From assembly GCA_016280345.1 (NCBI GenBank), contig JAEEGN010000093.1:1-29632 (forward strand): a DNA stretch of 29,632 nt. Reading direction: 5' to 3'. The DNA comes from Selenomonadaceae bacterium. GTDB taxonomy: Bacteria > Bacillota > Negativicutes > Selenomonadales > Selenomonadaceae. Below the pieces are notes generated by a model. The model searched no databases. It saw only the letters and a list, made by a program, of their open reading frames with translations, and was not told where the DNA came from. This document shows, piece after piece, positions 13,748 to 22,393 of this stretch (positions are counted from its first letter, which is position 1; every line of letters begins with the position of its first letter). The position numbers were made by a program, and so were the translations under genes.

Positions 13748-15975
13748 TCCGATACACTCTCCTTTGCGTTCCCTGAGGTCAGGGAACGTGTCACGCTGTA
13801 AACATCTTTCAGGCGTCGCAGTTTTGTCAGGATCTGGTTGAGCTGCTGAGCGCTTTTCACGTCAAGCCCCATGATGACCGTTGAGGTTTTGTTGGCACGG
13901 TTGGGCTTGGCATTGATCGAGCAAATATTGACTTTCATTTCTGACGGGACCGCCAGCAGCGTTGTCAGAACGCCTGCCTGATCGTTGCAGGTGATGGCAA
14001 TCTGGACGGTATAGACCTTGTCAAGGCCCACATCCCAGTCTACCTCAATCATACGCGAGACGCTATCCGGGTCCGCGACAACATTGGAACAGTCCGCCCG
14101 ATGAACGGAAACGCCGCGGCCGCGGGTGATGTAGCCAACGATTGGATCACCGGGGATGGGGTTGCAGCAACGGGCCAGGCGCACCATGAGCCCGGCTTCT
14201 CCCTCAACGAGGATGCCATGGCTGGATTTCTTCGCAGTGCCCTGGGTTGGTTTGAGCTCAGAGAGAAGCTTCGAGATATCCGGCGACTTGGCGCTCTGAA
14301 GCTCCTTCTTATGCATCTCCACCAGCTTCGACAGGATGCCGTTGATGGTAATACCGCCATAGCCCAACGCTGCCAGCAGATCGTCCTCCGTCAGTATATT
14401 GAGCTTCTTGGCGACCTCGCTGAGACGGCCTTCCTTCAGCAATACCTTCGGTTCATAACCGAGGCGCTTGGCTTCCTTCTCAATGAGCTCGGTGCCCCGG
14501 GCGATGTTTTCCTCCCGGCGGGCCTTCTTGAACCAGGAGCGTATCTTGTTGCGGGTGTCAGAAGAGGCGACAATATTCAACCAATCAGGGCTGGGGCCAT
14601 TATTGGCCTTGTTGGTGATGATGGAGACGATGTCACCGTTCTTGAGCTTGTGTTCCAGCGGCACCAGCTTGCCGTTGACCTTGGCGCCGACACAGTGGTG
14701 GCCAACTTCGGTGTGGATGCGGTAAGCGAAATCGATGGGAATCGAGCCTTTTGGCAGATCGATGACGTCTCCCTTGGGCGTGAATACGAAGACTTCATCG
14801 GAAAAGACGTCCACTTTCAGCGCTTCGACGTATTCCCGGGGATCGCTGAGCTCCTGCTGCAAGTTTACCATCTGCCGCAGCCAAGACATCTTTTGGTCGA
14901 AATCCCTGCCGGCGCCGACACTCTTGCCTGCCTCCTTGTATTTCCAATGGGCGGCGAAGCCGTATTCGGAAACCTGATGCATGGCGAAGGTGCGGATCTG
15001 GATTTCCAACGGATAGCCCCGGGTCATGACGGTGGTATGGAGCGACTGATAGCCGTTGGACTTCGGCATGGCAATGTAATCCTTGAAGCGGCCCGGCATA
15101 GGCTTCCACATGGCGTGAATGACGCCGAGGACGCCGTAACAGTCCCGAACGGAATCCACGAGTACCCGTACCGCCGAAAGGTCGTAGATTTCACTGATGT
15201 CCTTGTTATCCCGCCGCATCTTCTTGTAAATGCTATAGAAATGCTTGGCCCGGCCGCGAATTTCCGCTTTCATATCGGTTTCTGCCAGCCTCTCCCGGAG
15301 TTGAGCCATGGCCTCGTCTATGAATTCCTGCCGCTCCTGCCGCTTCTGTTTGACGCTCTCTACCAGATCATAGTAGATATCGGGTTCCAGATAGCGCAGG
15401 CACAGGTCTTCGAGTTCGCATTTGATATTGGATATGCCGAGGCGGTTCGCCATCGGAGCGTAAATCTCGATGGTTTCGCGGGCGATGCGGCGCTGCTTGT
15501 CTTCCCGCATGAAGCGGAGCGTCCTCATGTTGTGCAGACGGTCGGCAAGCTTGATGAGGATGACGCGGAGGTCCTTCGCCATTGCCAGGAAGAGCTTTCG
15601 ATAGTTCTCGAGCTGCTGCTCTTCCTTCGATTTGTACTCAATCTGGCCGAGTTTTGTTACGCCATCAATGAGCATAGCGACTTCGTCGCCGAACTTTTCC
15701 TGCATCTCCTCGATGGTGTATGTGGTATCCTCCACTACGTCATGCAGCAGGGCGGCGCTGATGGTGGCCTCGTCCAGATGCATATCAGCAATGATGGAGG
15801 CCACGTGGAGCGGGTGGATGATGTATTCCTCGCCGGAGGCGCGCTTCTGGCCCTCGTGAGCGGCACAGGCCAGCAAATAGGCGTTCTGGATCAGGCCGAG
15901 ATCAGCGCCCGGTTGCGTCTTTCGCACGGTCTCGATGATGTCGTCAATGGATATTGAGGCCAATTGGTCCGTCAT
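13744..15975 (-). CDS. relA: RelA/SpoT-family bifunctional (p)ppGpp synthetase/hydrolase
   Basis: This is the long RSH stringent-response enzyme, which makes and degrades (p)ppGpp. The 743 residues are in the usual order. The N-terminal HD hydrolase has LLHDVVEDT and the adjacent active-site ED pair. The synthetase has GRFKDYIAMPKSNGYQSLHT. The TGS domain begins VFVFTPKGDVIDLPKG. A zinc-finger/helical linker has Cys-Cys (ARCCNPIPGD). The C-terminal ACT domain lies around residues 665-740. Both catalytic halves look intact. An AGGTG site precedes the ATG at 15975. It follows the lipoprotein gene by 63 nt and overlaps the hydrolase gene, so the three are likely transcribed together from the promoter near 16720. 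Confidence 0.97.
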   Translation of the reverse strand: MTDQLASISIDDIIETVRKTQPGADLGLIQNAYLLACAAHEGQKRASGEEYIIHPLHVASIIADMHLDEATISAALLHDVVEDTTYTIEEMQEKFGDEVAMLIDGVTKLGQIEYKSKEEQQLENYRKLFLAMAKDLRVILIKLADRLHNMRTLRFMREDKQRRIARETIEIYAPMANRLGISNIKCELEDLCLRYLEPDIYYDLVESVKQKRQERQEFIDEAMAQLRERLAETDMKAEIRGRAKHFYSIYKKMRRDNKDISEIYDLSAVRVLVDSVRDCYGVLGVIHAMWKPMPGRFKDYIAMPKSNGYQSLHTTVMTRGYPLEIQIRTFAMHQVSEYGFAAHWKYKEAGKSVGAGRDFDQKMSWLRQMVNLQQELSDPREYVEALKVDVFSDEVFVFTPKGDVIDLPKGSIPIDFAYRIHTEVGHHCVGAKVNGKLVPLEHKLKNGDIVSIITNKANNGPSPDWLNIVASSDTRNKIRSWFKKARREENIARGTELIEKEAKRLGYEPKVLLKEGRLSEVAKKLNILTEDDLLAALGYGGITINGILSKLVEMHKKELQSAKSPDISKLLSELKPTQGTAKKSSHGILVEGEAGLMVRLARCCNPIPGDPIVGYITRGRGVSVHRADCSNVVADPDSVSRMIEVDWDVGLDKVYTVQIAITCNDQAGVLTTLLAVPSEMKVNICSINAKPNRANKTSTVIMGLDVKSAQQLNQILTKLRRLKDVYSVTRSLTSGNAKESVSD

Positions 15976-16038
15976 GCCGGGGCACCTCCATTCGGTCCTG
16001 GAATCATAAGGTCAAAGCCTGGAGCACGTGGAATGTAG

Positions 16039-16659
16039 TCATTTCTGGTCGAGCAGGGTTTCGGTCTCGGTCTTTTGATTGTCCTTTCCCTTCGGTAATT
16101 CAATCTGGCAGGCGATGACTGTCTCTCTGTACTGTCCGCTTTGCTTGTCATGAACCTCGAATACCTCAAACTTGCCGCCGCTCTTTGGGCAGGCCTCGGC
16201 CAACGTCTTACTGGTGTATCGGTTGATCCGTGTGACCGTCAGGTTTTCCTGGCGCTCTTCTTTCTCCGTCAGTTCCGCATCCGCCGGAATCATATCCACC
16301 AGGCCGGCATCCATCCGATGCTCTGCGTTCGCAGCGACAGTAATATTGAAAGCCCGGCCTTCGATGAACACGACGACGTATTTCCCATTGCCGTAAGAAG
16401 TGTTACCGGCGTTTTTCGTTTCGTTGGCGTATTCTTTCGCAAAGCGCTCTTTACGGTCACCGATGCCGGCCCGGGGACAGACATCGCGGTCATTCGGCTT
16501 CTCCGGCGGGGCTCCTACAGGACGCGGTGCAGATGGTGCGACAGGGGCTGGGGACGGCGGGGTGCCGCTTGCCGTTGGCTTTGGCTGGTCACTTCCGCCG
16601 CAGCCGGCGGCGAGCAGCAGGAACACGGAAACAATCAACAATCGTATGGCTTTCATCAT
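16039..16659 (-). CDS. Lipoprotein of unknown function
   Basis: The 206-residue protein starts with a lipoprotein signal: basic MMKAIR, a hydrophobic core, and lipobox LAAGC with the lipidated Cys at residue 20. A Pro/Ala/Ser-rich linker spans about 26-55. The mature domain is hydrophilic with Cys residues at positions such as DRDVCPRAG, EACPKSGG and VIACQIEL, which could form disulfides. I do not recognise the domain. GAGGAGG lies 5-8 nt before a tandem ATG, so initiation may be at 16659 or 16656. It has its own promoter-like sequence and precedes relA. In a diderm it would sit on the periplasmic side of the inner or outer membrane. Confidence 0.85.
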   Translation of the reverse strand: MMKAIRLLIVSVFLLLAAGCGGSDQPKPTASGTPPSPAPVAPSAPRPVGAPPEKPNDRDVCPRAGIGDRKERFAKEYANETKNAGNTSYGNGKYVVVFIEGRAFNITVAANAEHRMDAGLVDMIPADAELTEKEERQENLTVTRINRYTSKTLAEACPKSGGKFEVFEVHDKQSGQYRETVIACQIELPKGKDNQKTETETLLDQK

Positions 16660-16704
16660 GTTGTCCTCCTCGGTAAACTAATGGGACAAATCATTATATC
16701 CTAT

Positions 16705-16733
16705 AGTATATCCCTTCAGCAGGGGTTTGGAAA
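16705..16733 (-). promoter_or_regulatory. Promoter of the lipoprotein-relA-hydrolase group
   Basis: TTTCCA (16733-16728) and TATACT (16710-16705) are 17 bp apart on the minus strand. A second TATAAT lies at 16698-16693 but has a poor -35. Either would drive the lipoprotein gene, whose start is at 16659. Confidence 0.5.
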
Positions 16734-16763
16734 GAGGATTTTAGCCGGCATTCGTTTTTCGCG

Positions 16764-17516
16764 TCATCGTTCCGGGGAACCCTCCCGGAGGAGGCTGCTC
16801 ACTTCCTCCAGGAGACTGGGCAGCATTGGATAGAGATTGCGTCCGGGACAGGCGGTATCAAAGTTCATGTCGCGGTGTCCGGTGATGGTATCTGCGTTGG
16901 GTTTGAGTCCGTAAATCCGACAAAGGGAGACCAGTAGCTCGGTCAGGGATTCGAGCTGCGCGTAGGAGGGGAACTCCCACTCGAAGCTGCCACTGAGGCA
17001 GATGCCGACGGTACTTTCATTGAAAGCATAAGCATGGGCTCCGACGGTTGGCAGCGGACGACCGCGTTCGATGGTGCCGTCCTGACGGATGACATAGTGG
17101 TAGCCAATGCCATTCCAACCGTTGCTGATATGGGCCCAGTGGATACGCTCTGCCGACGTGTCGCCCGCGGGTACGCCGACGTGGTGGATGACAATGCCCC
17201 GTGTTACCGGCCGAAGGAATAGGGGACCCGTGAAGAAAAAGCCTGTCTCCTCGACCGGAATGCCCTCCCTGGGTGCAGTGTCCTTTGCCGGATCGTAAAG
17301 GACTAGACCACCGCTCCAGGCGCTGAAATCCGGTACCAGCGGCTCAACGACAGGCGGCGGCGCGTTTTTTGAAGAATGGAGCCGCGTACGAACGGTCGTC
17401 TGACCGCTGTTCGCGGTGCCGCGATGACGGACCGCAGCCGCGGGAAGCGGGGCAAGCAGGCATACAAGCAAAAGAAGAGCGCCGATCCTTCCGCCAATCC
17501 GTTCCTTCCAGGACAT
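16764..17516 (-). CDS. N-acetylmuramoyl-L-alanine amidase, PGRP/Amidase_2 type, secreted
   Basis: Amidase_2/PGRP enzymes cleave the bond between MurNAc and the stem peptide. From the ATG at 17516 (GAAGGGGAA just upstream) the 250-residue product has a signal peptide, with hydrophobic GALLLLVCLLAPLPAAA at about residues 11-27. The amidase domain follows at about 85-240. Zinc ligands are visible as the first His of IVIHHVG, the His of TGHRDMNFD, and Cys in ACPGRN. The motif NGWNGIGYHYVI is typical. It would act on peptidoglycan in the periplasm. A further in-frame ATG 27 nt upstream lacks a ribosome site and would extend the signal peptide. The prs terminator ends about 28 nt before its start, leaving little room for its own promoter. 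Confidence 0.93.
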   Translation of the reverse strand: MSWKERIGGRIGALLLLVCLLAPLPAAAVRHRGTANSGQTTVRTRLHSSKNAPPPVVEPLVPDFSAWSGGLVLYDPAKDTAPREGIPVEETGFFFTGPLFLRPVTRGIVIHHVGVPAGDTSAERIHWAHISNGWNGIGYHYVIRQDGTIERGRPLPTVGAHAYAFNESTVGICLSGSFEWEFPSYAQLESLTELLVSLCRIYGLKPNADTITGHRDMNFDTACPGRNLYPMLPSLLEEVSSLLREGSPER

Positions 17517-17544
17517 AGATTCCCCTTCTCTGTTGATTATCAAG

Positions 17545-17575
17545 AAAAAAGCCGCCAGCAGGTGGCGCCGGCGGC
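17545..17575 (-). terminator. Terminator of prs
   Basis: On the minus strand GCCGCCGGC (17575-17567) pairs with GCTGGCGGC (17559-17551), with one internal mismatch, and is followed by TTTTTTC (17550 downward). Confidence 0.8.
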
Positions 17576-17585
17576 AGCTCTTTTC

Positions 17586-18530
17586 TTATTTGAATAACTG
17601 GCTTACCGAGCGGTGCGACTGGATGCGGATGATGACGTCGCCGATCGTGTCAGCCAGGGAGCGAACGACGATTTTCGGAGATTCTTTCTCCGGCGGCAGG
17701 GGAACCGTATCCGTGATGATGAGCTTTTCCATGTTGGATTCATTGATGCGCTGGACTGCAGGTTCGCTGAGGATTGCGTGGGAGCAACAGGCGTATACCG
17801 CTTTGGCGCCAGCCCGTTCCAGGGCCCGGGCGCCCTCGCAGAGGGAACCGGCCGTATCGACGATATCATCGATCATGATGCAGGTCTTGCCCTTGACCTC
17901 GCCGATGAGATTCATCACCTCGGCCCGGCCCGGTTCAGGGCGGCGCTTCTCGATGATGGCGATGGAGGTGGACAATCGGTCTGCCAAAGCGCGGGCCCGG
18001 GTAACGCCACCAAGGTCCGGTGAAACGACAACCGGGTTTTCCGGCTTCAGATCCTCGAAATATCCGGCCAGAACCGGGGCCGCTGCAAGATGGTCAACCG
18101 GGATATCGAAGAATCCCTGAATCTGGCCGGCGTGCAGATCGACCGTGATGACCCGGTCAATGCCTGCCGTTTCCATGATATTGGCGACCAGTTTTGCGGA
18201 GATGGGCTCACGACCGCGTGTCTTGCGGTCCTGACGCGCGTATGCGTAATAGGGGACAACGGCGGTGATGCTGTGTGCCGAGGCTCGTCGGCAGGCATCG
18301 ACCATGATCAGGAGTTCCATGAGATTGTCGTTGACTGGCTGTGAGGTGGGCTGGACGATGAAGATGTCACGTCCGCGTACGCTCTCGCCAATCATGATCT
18401 GTGTTTCGCCGTTGTTGAAGCGGCTGACAAGGGCATCGCAGAGCCGCACCCCGATGTGGGCGGCAATATCCTTCGCGAGCTTCGGGTTCGCGCTGCCTGC
18501 CATGATACATAGATCTTTCATGCTTGCCAT
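17586..18530 (-). CDS. prs: Ribose-phosphate pyrophosphokinase (PRPP synthetase)
   Basis: Prs makes PRPP from ribose 5-phosphate and ATP for nucleotide, His, Trp and NAD synthesis. With the start at 18530 (GGAGGT about 10 nt upstream) it is 314 residues, the standard length; an ATG at 18548 lacks a ribosome site. Landmarks are the FNNGETQIMIGESVRG ATP-loop, the VVPYYAYARQDRK flexible loop, and the VDLHAGQIQGFF metal-binding segment. VVSPDLGGVTRA is also present, as is the ribose-phosphate loop MIDDIVDTAGS. All catalytic motifs appear intact. It is transcribed alone from a promoter near 18600 and has its own terminator. Confidence 0.97.
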   Translation of the reverse strand: MASMKDLCIMAGSANPKLAKDIAAHIGVRLCDALVSRFNNGETQIMIGESVRGRDIFIVQPTSQPVNDNLMELLIMVDACRRASAHSITAVVPYYAYARQDRKTRGREPISAKLVANIMETAGIDRVITVDLHAGQIQGFFDIPVDHLAAAPVLAGYFEDLKPENPVVVSPDLGGVTRARALADRLSTSIAIIEKRRPEPGRAEVMNLIGEVKGKTCIMIDDIVDTAGSLCEGARALERAGAKAVYACCSHAILSEPAVQRINESNMEKLIITDTVPLPPEKESPKIVVRSLADTIGDVIIRIQSHRSVSQLFK

Positions 18531-18583
18531 TTGTTCTACGACCTCCATCCGATTGCCGAACCGATAATGGATATTCCTTCCCT

Positions 18584-18613
18584 ATTATAAATCGTCGGTT
18601 GAAATAATGCCAG
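18584..18613 (-). promoter_or_regulatory. Promoter of prs
   Basis: CTGGCA (18613-18608) and TATAAT (18589-18584) lie 18 bp apart on the minus strand, about 55 nt before the prs start. Confidence 0.6.
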
Positions 18614-18755
18614 TTTTATTTTCAGGCAGATGAACATATGAGAGGGAAAGCAGAATGGCATTAATTCTTCAAAGCAAAGAGACTTTGATGTCCGCATTGG
18701 AATCAGGTTTTTTTCAAGGTGTATGGGTTTAAAAATCGTATGGTGGGAAAAGATA

Positions 18756-18764
18756 TGATATAAT
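18756..18764 (+). promoter_or_regulatory. Extended -10 promoter of the CobT/ArsAB-like gene
   Basis: TGATATAAT matches the TGnTATAAT extended -10 consensus; no good -35 is needed or seen. The leader to the ATG at 18843 is about 70 nt. I looked for a cobalamin riboswitch in it and did not find one. The rest of the 18549-18842 gap shows nothing more that I can support. Confidence 0.55.
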
Positions 18765-18842
18765 TGAATAAATGATTATGAGGCCGTTGGTAAAAGGCAT
18801 GGTAAATGGAAATGTTACGATAAACCCGGGGAGGACTCATTC

Positions 18843-20744
18843 ATGTCGCTTCTGGAGGAAACACTGGTCCGTATTGAACCGCCGGACGAGGCTGCGGCGG
18901 CAGCCATTGAGCGCCGGCTGGCCGCAAGGCTGGAAAGCGGTGGGCTGGAACTTGGAGAGTTGCGTATCTTGCTCACGAAATACGCTGCGATTACCCGAAC
19001 GGCGGAAGGGGAGACGCCGGGAAAATGCACTATCATTTGTTGCGCAGATCATGGCGTTGCCGCGATGAAGGTTAGCGCTTATCCACCTTCGACGACGGTG
19101 CAGATGACGGAGAATTATCTGATTTCCCAAGGCGGGGTAGCCAACGCGCTTGCCAATTTCGCCGGGGCAGAACTCCTGGTAGTGGACATGGGAATTGCTG
19201 CGCCTACGGAAAATATACCCGGTCTCATCCGCCGTAAAATTGCCCCGGGGACGAATAATTGTGCCGCCGGCCCCGCCATGAGCCGGGAGCAGGCAATTCG
19301 GGCCGTTGAGACGGGAATCGAGCTGGCGGCAAAGTGCGTAGAAGCCGGCTGCCGCTGCTTCCTGCCGGGGGAAATGGGAATCGCCAATACGACGAGTTCT
19401 GCCTGCGTGGTCGCCTGTCTCTGCGGGCTCACGCCGGAACGGGCAACGGGACGGGGTACGAATATTTCTGACGATCGCCTCCGGGTGAAGATTGAGGTCG
19501 TGCGTCAGGCATTGGCAGTTAACCAGCCTGACCCTACTGACGGGCTTGATGTTCTGGGAAAGGTGGGAGGCTTCGAGATTGGCTGCATTGCTGGCATTAT
19601 ACTCGGGGCGGCGGCCCATCACGGTTTTGTCGTGCTGGATGGGTTCAATACCGGTGCGGCTGCATTAATTGCCCAGGTACTGTGCCCGCTGATCCCGCAC
19701 TATCTGATGGGTTCCCATTTGGCGGCAGAACCGGCCCACGGTGTGATTCTGGAAAAGCTCGGTCTCCGTCCTTATATGGATATGCAATTCCGCCTTGGGG
19801 AGGCAACCGGATCTTCAATTGCCGTAAATCTTCTGGACGCCGCTTTGTTGATGCAGCGATCTTTGGAGGATCCGGCGGCAGGGGAGGGGTTTTTCCATGA
19901 AGTCATGCCGCCGAAAACGCTGCCGCTTACGGATAAGACCTTTGATTTCTATCTGAAGACCTTTCCTTCGCTGTCGGCACCGGCGATGGAGGCCTGTCAG
20001 CTCCGAATTGACAATCTCACGAAGCCGATCTACAGTCTGGGGTATTTGGAGCAGATTGCGACGGAACTGGCGGGTATCATGGATGACGAGCGGCCACCGT
20101 TGGATGCGGCGCGAGGCTTGCTCGTCTTTGCGGACGCTGAAATGAGCATGGCTCAGCAACAGTTGACGGCGGCGTTTGCGAAACATGCCGGGGCGGAAGT
20201 CACAATCGCTCGTCTGCGCAGGGACCGGCCGCTGACGGAGGCGTTCGGTTTCGGGCGCTCCATGGCGGAGAGCATTTCCTTTGCGAGTCCTCTTTTGGCA
20301 GTAGCCCTTTCGGGTAAAGAAAGCGCGACAGAACGGGCGACAGCGCTTCGTCAGGCGCTTCTTGACGAGGATGGTGCGCTTCGTTTTCCGGCCGAAGATT
20401 TTTTGGCGAATGTGCCGGAGAAATACCAGACATCGGTCGCCGCACTTTTGGGCGCAATTATCGCCGGGGCGCACAACCGTTCTTTGATCGTTTTAGATGA
20501 CGAGGCGACGGAGATTGTCACTCGTTATGCTGAGGTTCTTTGCCCAGGGCTTAAGCCGTATGTTCTCCATACCCAACCGGGATTGCTACGACTTCGGATG
20601 ACGGCTGGTGGGGGCTGTATTGCGTGCCTGGGGATCAAGATCGTGGACGCGGCACTCCATATGCTGAACGATATGAAGACCTTTGCGGAGGCTGGCGTAA
20701 GTGTCGCTAATGACGGCCCGGGTGCAGGGCGGCAGGTCGAATGA
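18843..20744 (+). CDS. Tandem CobT-like phosphoribosyltransferase, probable ArsA-ArsB fusion
   Basis: CobT/ArsAB enzymes transfer ribose phosphate from nicotinate mononucleotide to the lower-ligand base of cobamides. This 633-residue protein is nearly twice the usual 350. Residues about 1-345 are a CobT domain with ADHGVAA (68-74), GEMGIANTTSSA (176-187; Glu177) and FRLGEATGSS (316-325), so Glu320 matches the catalytic Glu. Residues about 385-633 are a second, shorter CobT-like copy opening IDNLTKPIYSLGYLEQIA, the family's N-terminal signature that the first copy lacks. Its active-site strand reads RMTAGGGC with no Glu. One active and one degenerate half is the arrangement known for the ArsA/ArsB heterodimer that makes phenolyl cobamides in Sporomusa. 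A DMB-specific tandem CobT is the alternative. A GGGGAGGA site precedes the ATG. Confidence 0.85.
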   Translation: MSLLEETLVRIEPPDEAAAAAIERRLAARLESGGLELGELRILLTKYAAITRTAEGETPGKCTIICCADHGVAAMKVSAYPPSTTVQMTENYLISQGGVANALANFAGAELLVVDMGIAAPTENIPGLIRRKIAPGTNNCAAGPAMSREQAIRAVETGIELAAKCVEAGCRCFLPGEMGIANTTSSACVVACLCGLTPERATGRGTNISDDRLRVKIEVVRQALAVNQPDPTDGLDVLGKVGGFEIGCIAGIILGAAAHHGFVVLDGFNTGAAALIAQVLCPLIPHYLMGSHLAAEPAHGVILEKLGLRPYMDMQFRLGEATGSSIAVNLLDAALLMQRSLEDPAAGEGFFHEVMPPKTLPLTDKTFDFYLKTFPSLSAPAMEACQLRIDNLTKPIYSLGYLEQIATELAGIMDDERPPLDAARGLLVFADAEMSMAQQQLTAAFAKHAGAEVTIARLRRDRPLTEAFGFGRSMAESISFASPLLAVALSGKESATERATALRQALLDEDGALRFPAEDFLANVPEKYQTSVAALLGAIIAGAHNRSLIVLDDEATEIVTRYAEVLCPGLKPYVLHTQPGLLRLRMTAGGGCIACLGIKIVDAALHMLNDMKTFAEAGVSVANDGPGAGRQVE

Positions 20745-20775
20745 GGAATCAGTCGGGTTTAACCGGTTGGAATAT

Positions 20776-20833
20776 GCCAAAGCCGCCGGATCTCACGCTT
20801 GCTTCCGTGTGATCCGGCGGCTTTGGCGTTTTT
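20776..20833 (+). terminator. Terminator after the CobT/ArsAB-like gene
   Basis: A 17-bp perfect stem (20776-20792 with 20811-20827), extended by partly paired TCAC/GTGT, is followed by GTTTTT. The hairpin lies between convergent genes and may also slow the MATE transcript, but there is no T-run in that direction. Confidence 0.88.
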
Positions 20834-20842
20834 AAAACGGGG

Positions 20843-22204
20843 TCAGTTCCTTGGAAGAGATACCCGACGGACCGGTATATGGCGGCTGTAGAACCAATAA
20901 GCGACCAGGATCATGACCGCGGTGGTTGCCCAGCTGACGAGATAGCAGAGCATCAGCGTTTCGAATGTTGGCGTTTGAGGAAATACGAAGGCAACCCATG
21001 CCAAGCGAACGCCGCAGATGCCGATAATTGCCAGGATTGCCGGAGGCAGGGAAAAGCCGTAGCCCCGGAGCGCTCCGGAGAAAACGTCGATGATTGCGTT
21101 TAGAAGTTCCGGGCCGACCACATAAAAGAGCCGAACGGTGCCTAAACGTATGACCTCGGGATTATCGTCAAACAGTCGCATGAGCGGCGTAGCGAAGGAG
21201 AGAATGAAGGCTGTCATTAAGCCCATGCACAAGGCGTTTAGTCCAAAAGAGAGAATCGCTGCCCGGCGACATCGGACCAAGTCACCGGCGCCGTAATTCT
21301 GGCTGACGAAAGTTGTCGCCGCTTGTCCGAAGGAGTAGATGACGCAGTATATATTGATTTCGATGGTGAAGGCTGCGCCGGAAGCCGCCATCGTGTCGGC
21401 GCCCAGACTATTGATGGCGGATTGGATGACGATGTTCGCCAGCGAGAATACCCCGCCCTGAATGCCGGCAGGGAGACCGATGCGCACAATCTCCTGAAGT
21501 CGTGCCCAATCCAGACGAAGGGCAGCGGGCTCAAGATGGATGACGCCCTGAACCCGGCGCAGGGCGAGGAAGAGGATGCCACCGGCCGTTCCCTGCGCCA
21601 GTATGGTTGCCAGTGCCAGTCCGGCAGAACCCCATCCAAGAAGCGCCGTGAAGAGATAATCGAGGGCTGCGTTCAGAGAACTGGCGGCCATCAGTGCCAA
21701 GAGGGGCGTTTCCGTATCGCCGCGGCTACGGAAAATAGCCGCCTCGAAATTGTAGAGAGACAAAAAAGGCATTCCCAGAAGATAGACGCGAAGGTAAATC
21801 TCCGCCATATCACGGACTTCTTCCGGCACTGCCAGCCAGCCCATGATATGAGCTGCCAGCGCTTCACCCAAGGCCAATACCAGGATGCCTGCGGCGGCGG
21901 CCATGAGGAACGCCGTATGTACGGATGCCTTCGCCTTGTCTGGTTCCCGGCTGCCAATATAACGAGCAATCATGACGTTGGCGCCCAGTGATAGTCCCAG
22001 GAAAAGATTGACGACGAGACCTATCAGCGACACGTTTGTCCCTACCGCCGCCATTGCGTGCGTGCCGATGAAGCGCCCGGCAATTACCGTGTCCGCCGTA
22101 TTGTAAAGCTGTTGCAGGAATCCGGTCAACGCCAGCGGCAGCGCGAACAGGATGATCTTGTCCCAGAGGGAGCCGTGCAGCATATCAATCTCACGCGAAC
22201 GCAT
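20843..22204 (-). CDS. MATE-family multidrug/toxin efflux protein
   Basis: MATE exporters move drugs or metabolites out of the cell in exchange for Na+ or H+. The 453 residues contain about twelve hydrophobic helices in two homologous halves. The first half starts LWDKIILFALPLALTGFLQQLYNTADTVIAGRF with the early Gln-Leu-Tyr-Asn and Asp motif of the NorM/MepA group (quoted discontinuously here: FALPLALTGFLQQ then YNTADTVIAGRF). The second half starts EIVRIGLPAGIQGGVFSLAN. The length is normal and the frame intact. An AAGGGG site precedes the ATG. It stands alone, divergent from prfC and convergent with the CobT-like gene. The substrate cannot be read from the sequence. Confidence 0.93.
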   Translation of the reverse strand: MRSREIDMLHGSLWDKIILFALPLALTGFLQQLYNTADTVIAGRFIGTHAMAAVGTNVSLIGLVVNLFLGLSLGANVMIARYIGSREPDKAKASVHTAFLMAAAAGILVLALGEALAAHIMGWLAVPEEVRDMAEIYLRVYLLGMPFLSLYNFEAAIFRSRGDTETPLLALMAASSLNAALDYLFTALLGWGSAGLALATILAQGTAGGILFLALRRVQGVIHLEPAALRLDWARLQEIVRIGLPAGIQGGVFSLANIVIQSAINSLGADTMAASGAAFTIEINIYCVIYSFGQAATTFVSQNYGAGDLVRCRRAAILSFGLNALCMGLMTAFILSFATPLMRLFDDNPEVIRLGTVRLFYVVGPELLNAIIDVFSGALRGYGFSLPPAILAIIGICGVRLAWVAFVFPQTPTFETLMLCYLVSWATTAVMILVAYWFYSRHIPVRRVSLPRN

Positions 22205-22234
22205 TTCAAGACGCCCCTTTTTAAAATTGTCTCT

Positions 22235-22243
22235 ATTATAGCA
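22235..22243 (-). promoter_or_regulatory. Extended -10 promoter of the MATE gene
   Basis: On the minus strand TGCTATAAT (22243-22235) is an extended -10 with a perfect TATAAT, about 30 nt before the MATE start codon. I see no strong -35. Confidence 0.55.
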
Positions 22244-22292
22244 TGGTGCGGTGCGTCTGCTTTTATTTTTTTGTCAAGGTGGCGTTTTTTTA

Positions 22293-22321
22293 TTTCCTTA
22301 TGGACTAAAACCATGTATAAT
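22293..22321 (+). promoter_or_regulatory. Probable promoter of prfC
   Basis: A perfect TATAAT (22316-22321) is preceded at 17 bp by a weak TTTCCT (22293-22298). The 72-nt leader contains a small GGACC/GGTCC stem near 22357-22376 just before the ribosome site. Confidence 0.45.
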
Positions 22322-22393
22322 AGACGCGGCCGTTTTAAAGCGGTTTAACGGGGGCGGACCCGTTTTCGACGGTCCCGGAGGAGAACCCCCGAG

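Noticed and set aside
14101..15957. A 618-codon open frame on the plus strand opposite relA
   Set aside because: RelA/SpoT motifs cover the whole minus-strand frame; the opposite frame shows no recognisable domain and is a by-product of GC-rich codon use.
18655..18732. A 25-codon frame starting MALILQSKET between prs and the CobT-like gene
   Set aside because: No convincing ribosome site, it lies upstream of the promoter for the next gene, and nothing else supports it.
18765..18842. Cobalamin riboswitch upstream of the CobT-like gene
   Set aside because: The leader is only about 70 nt and lacks the conserved B12-box-like sequence; too short for the aptamer.
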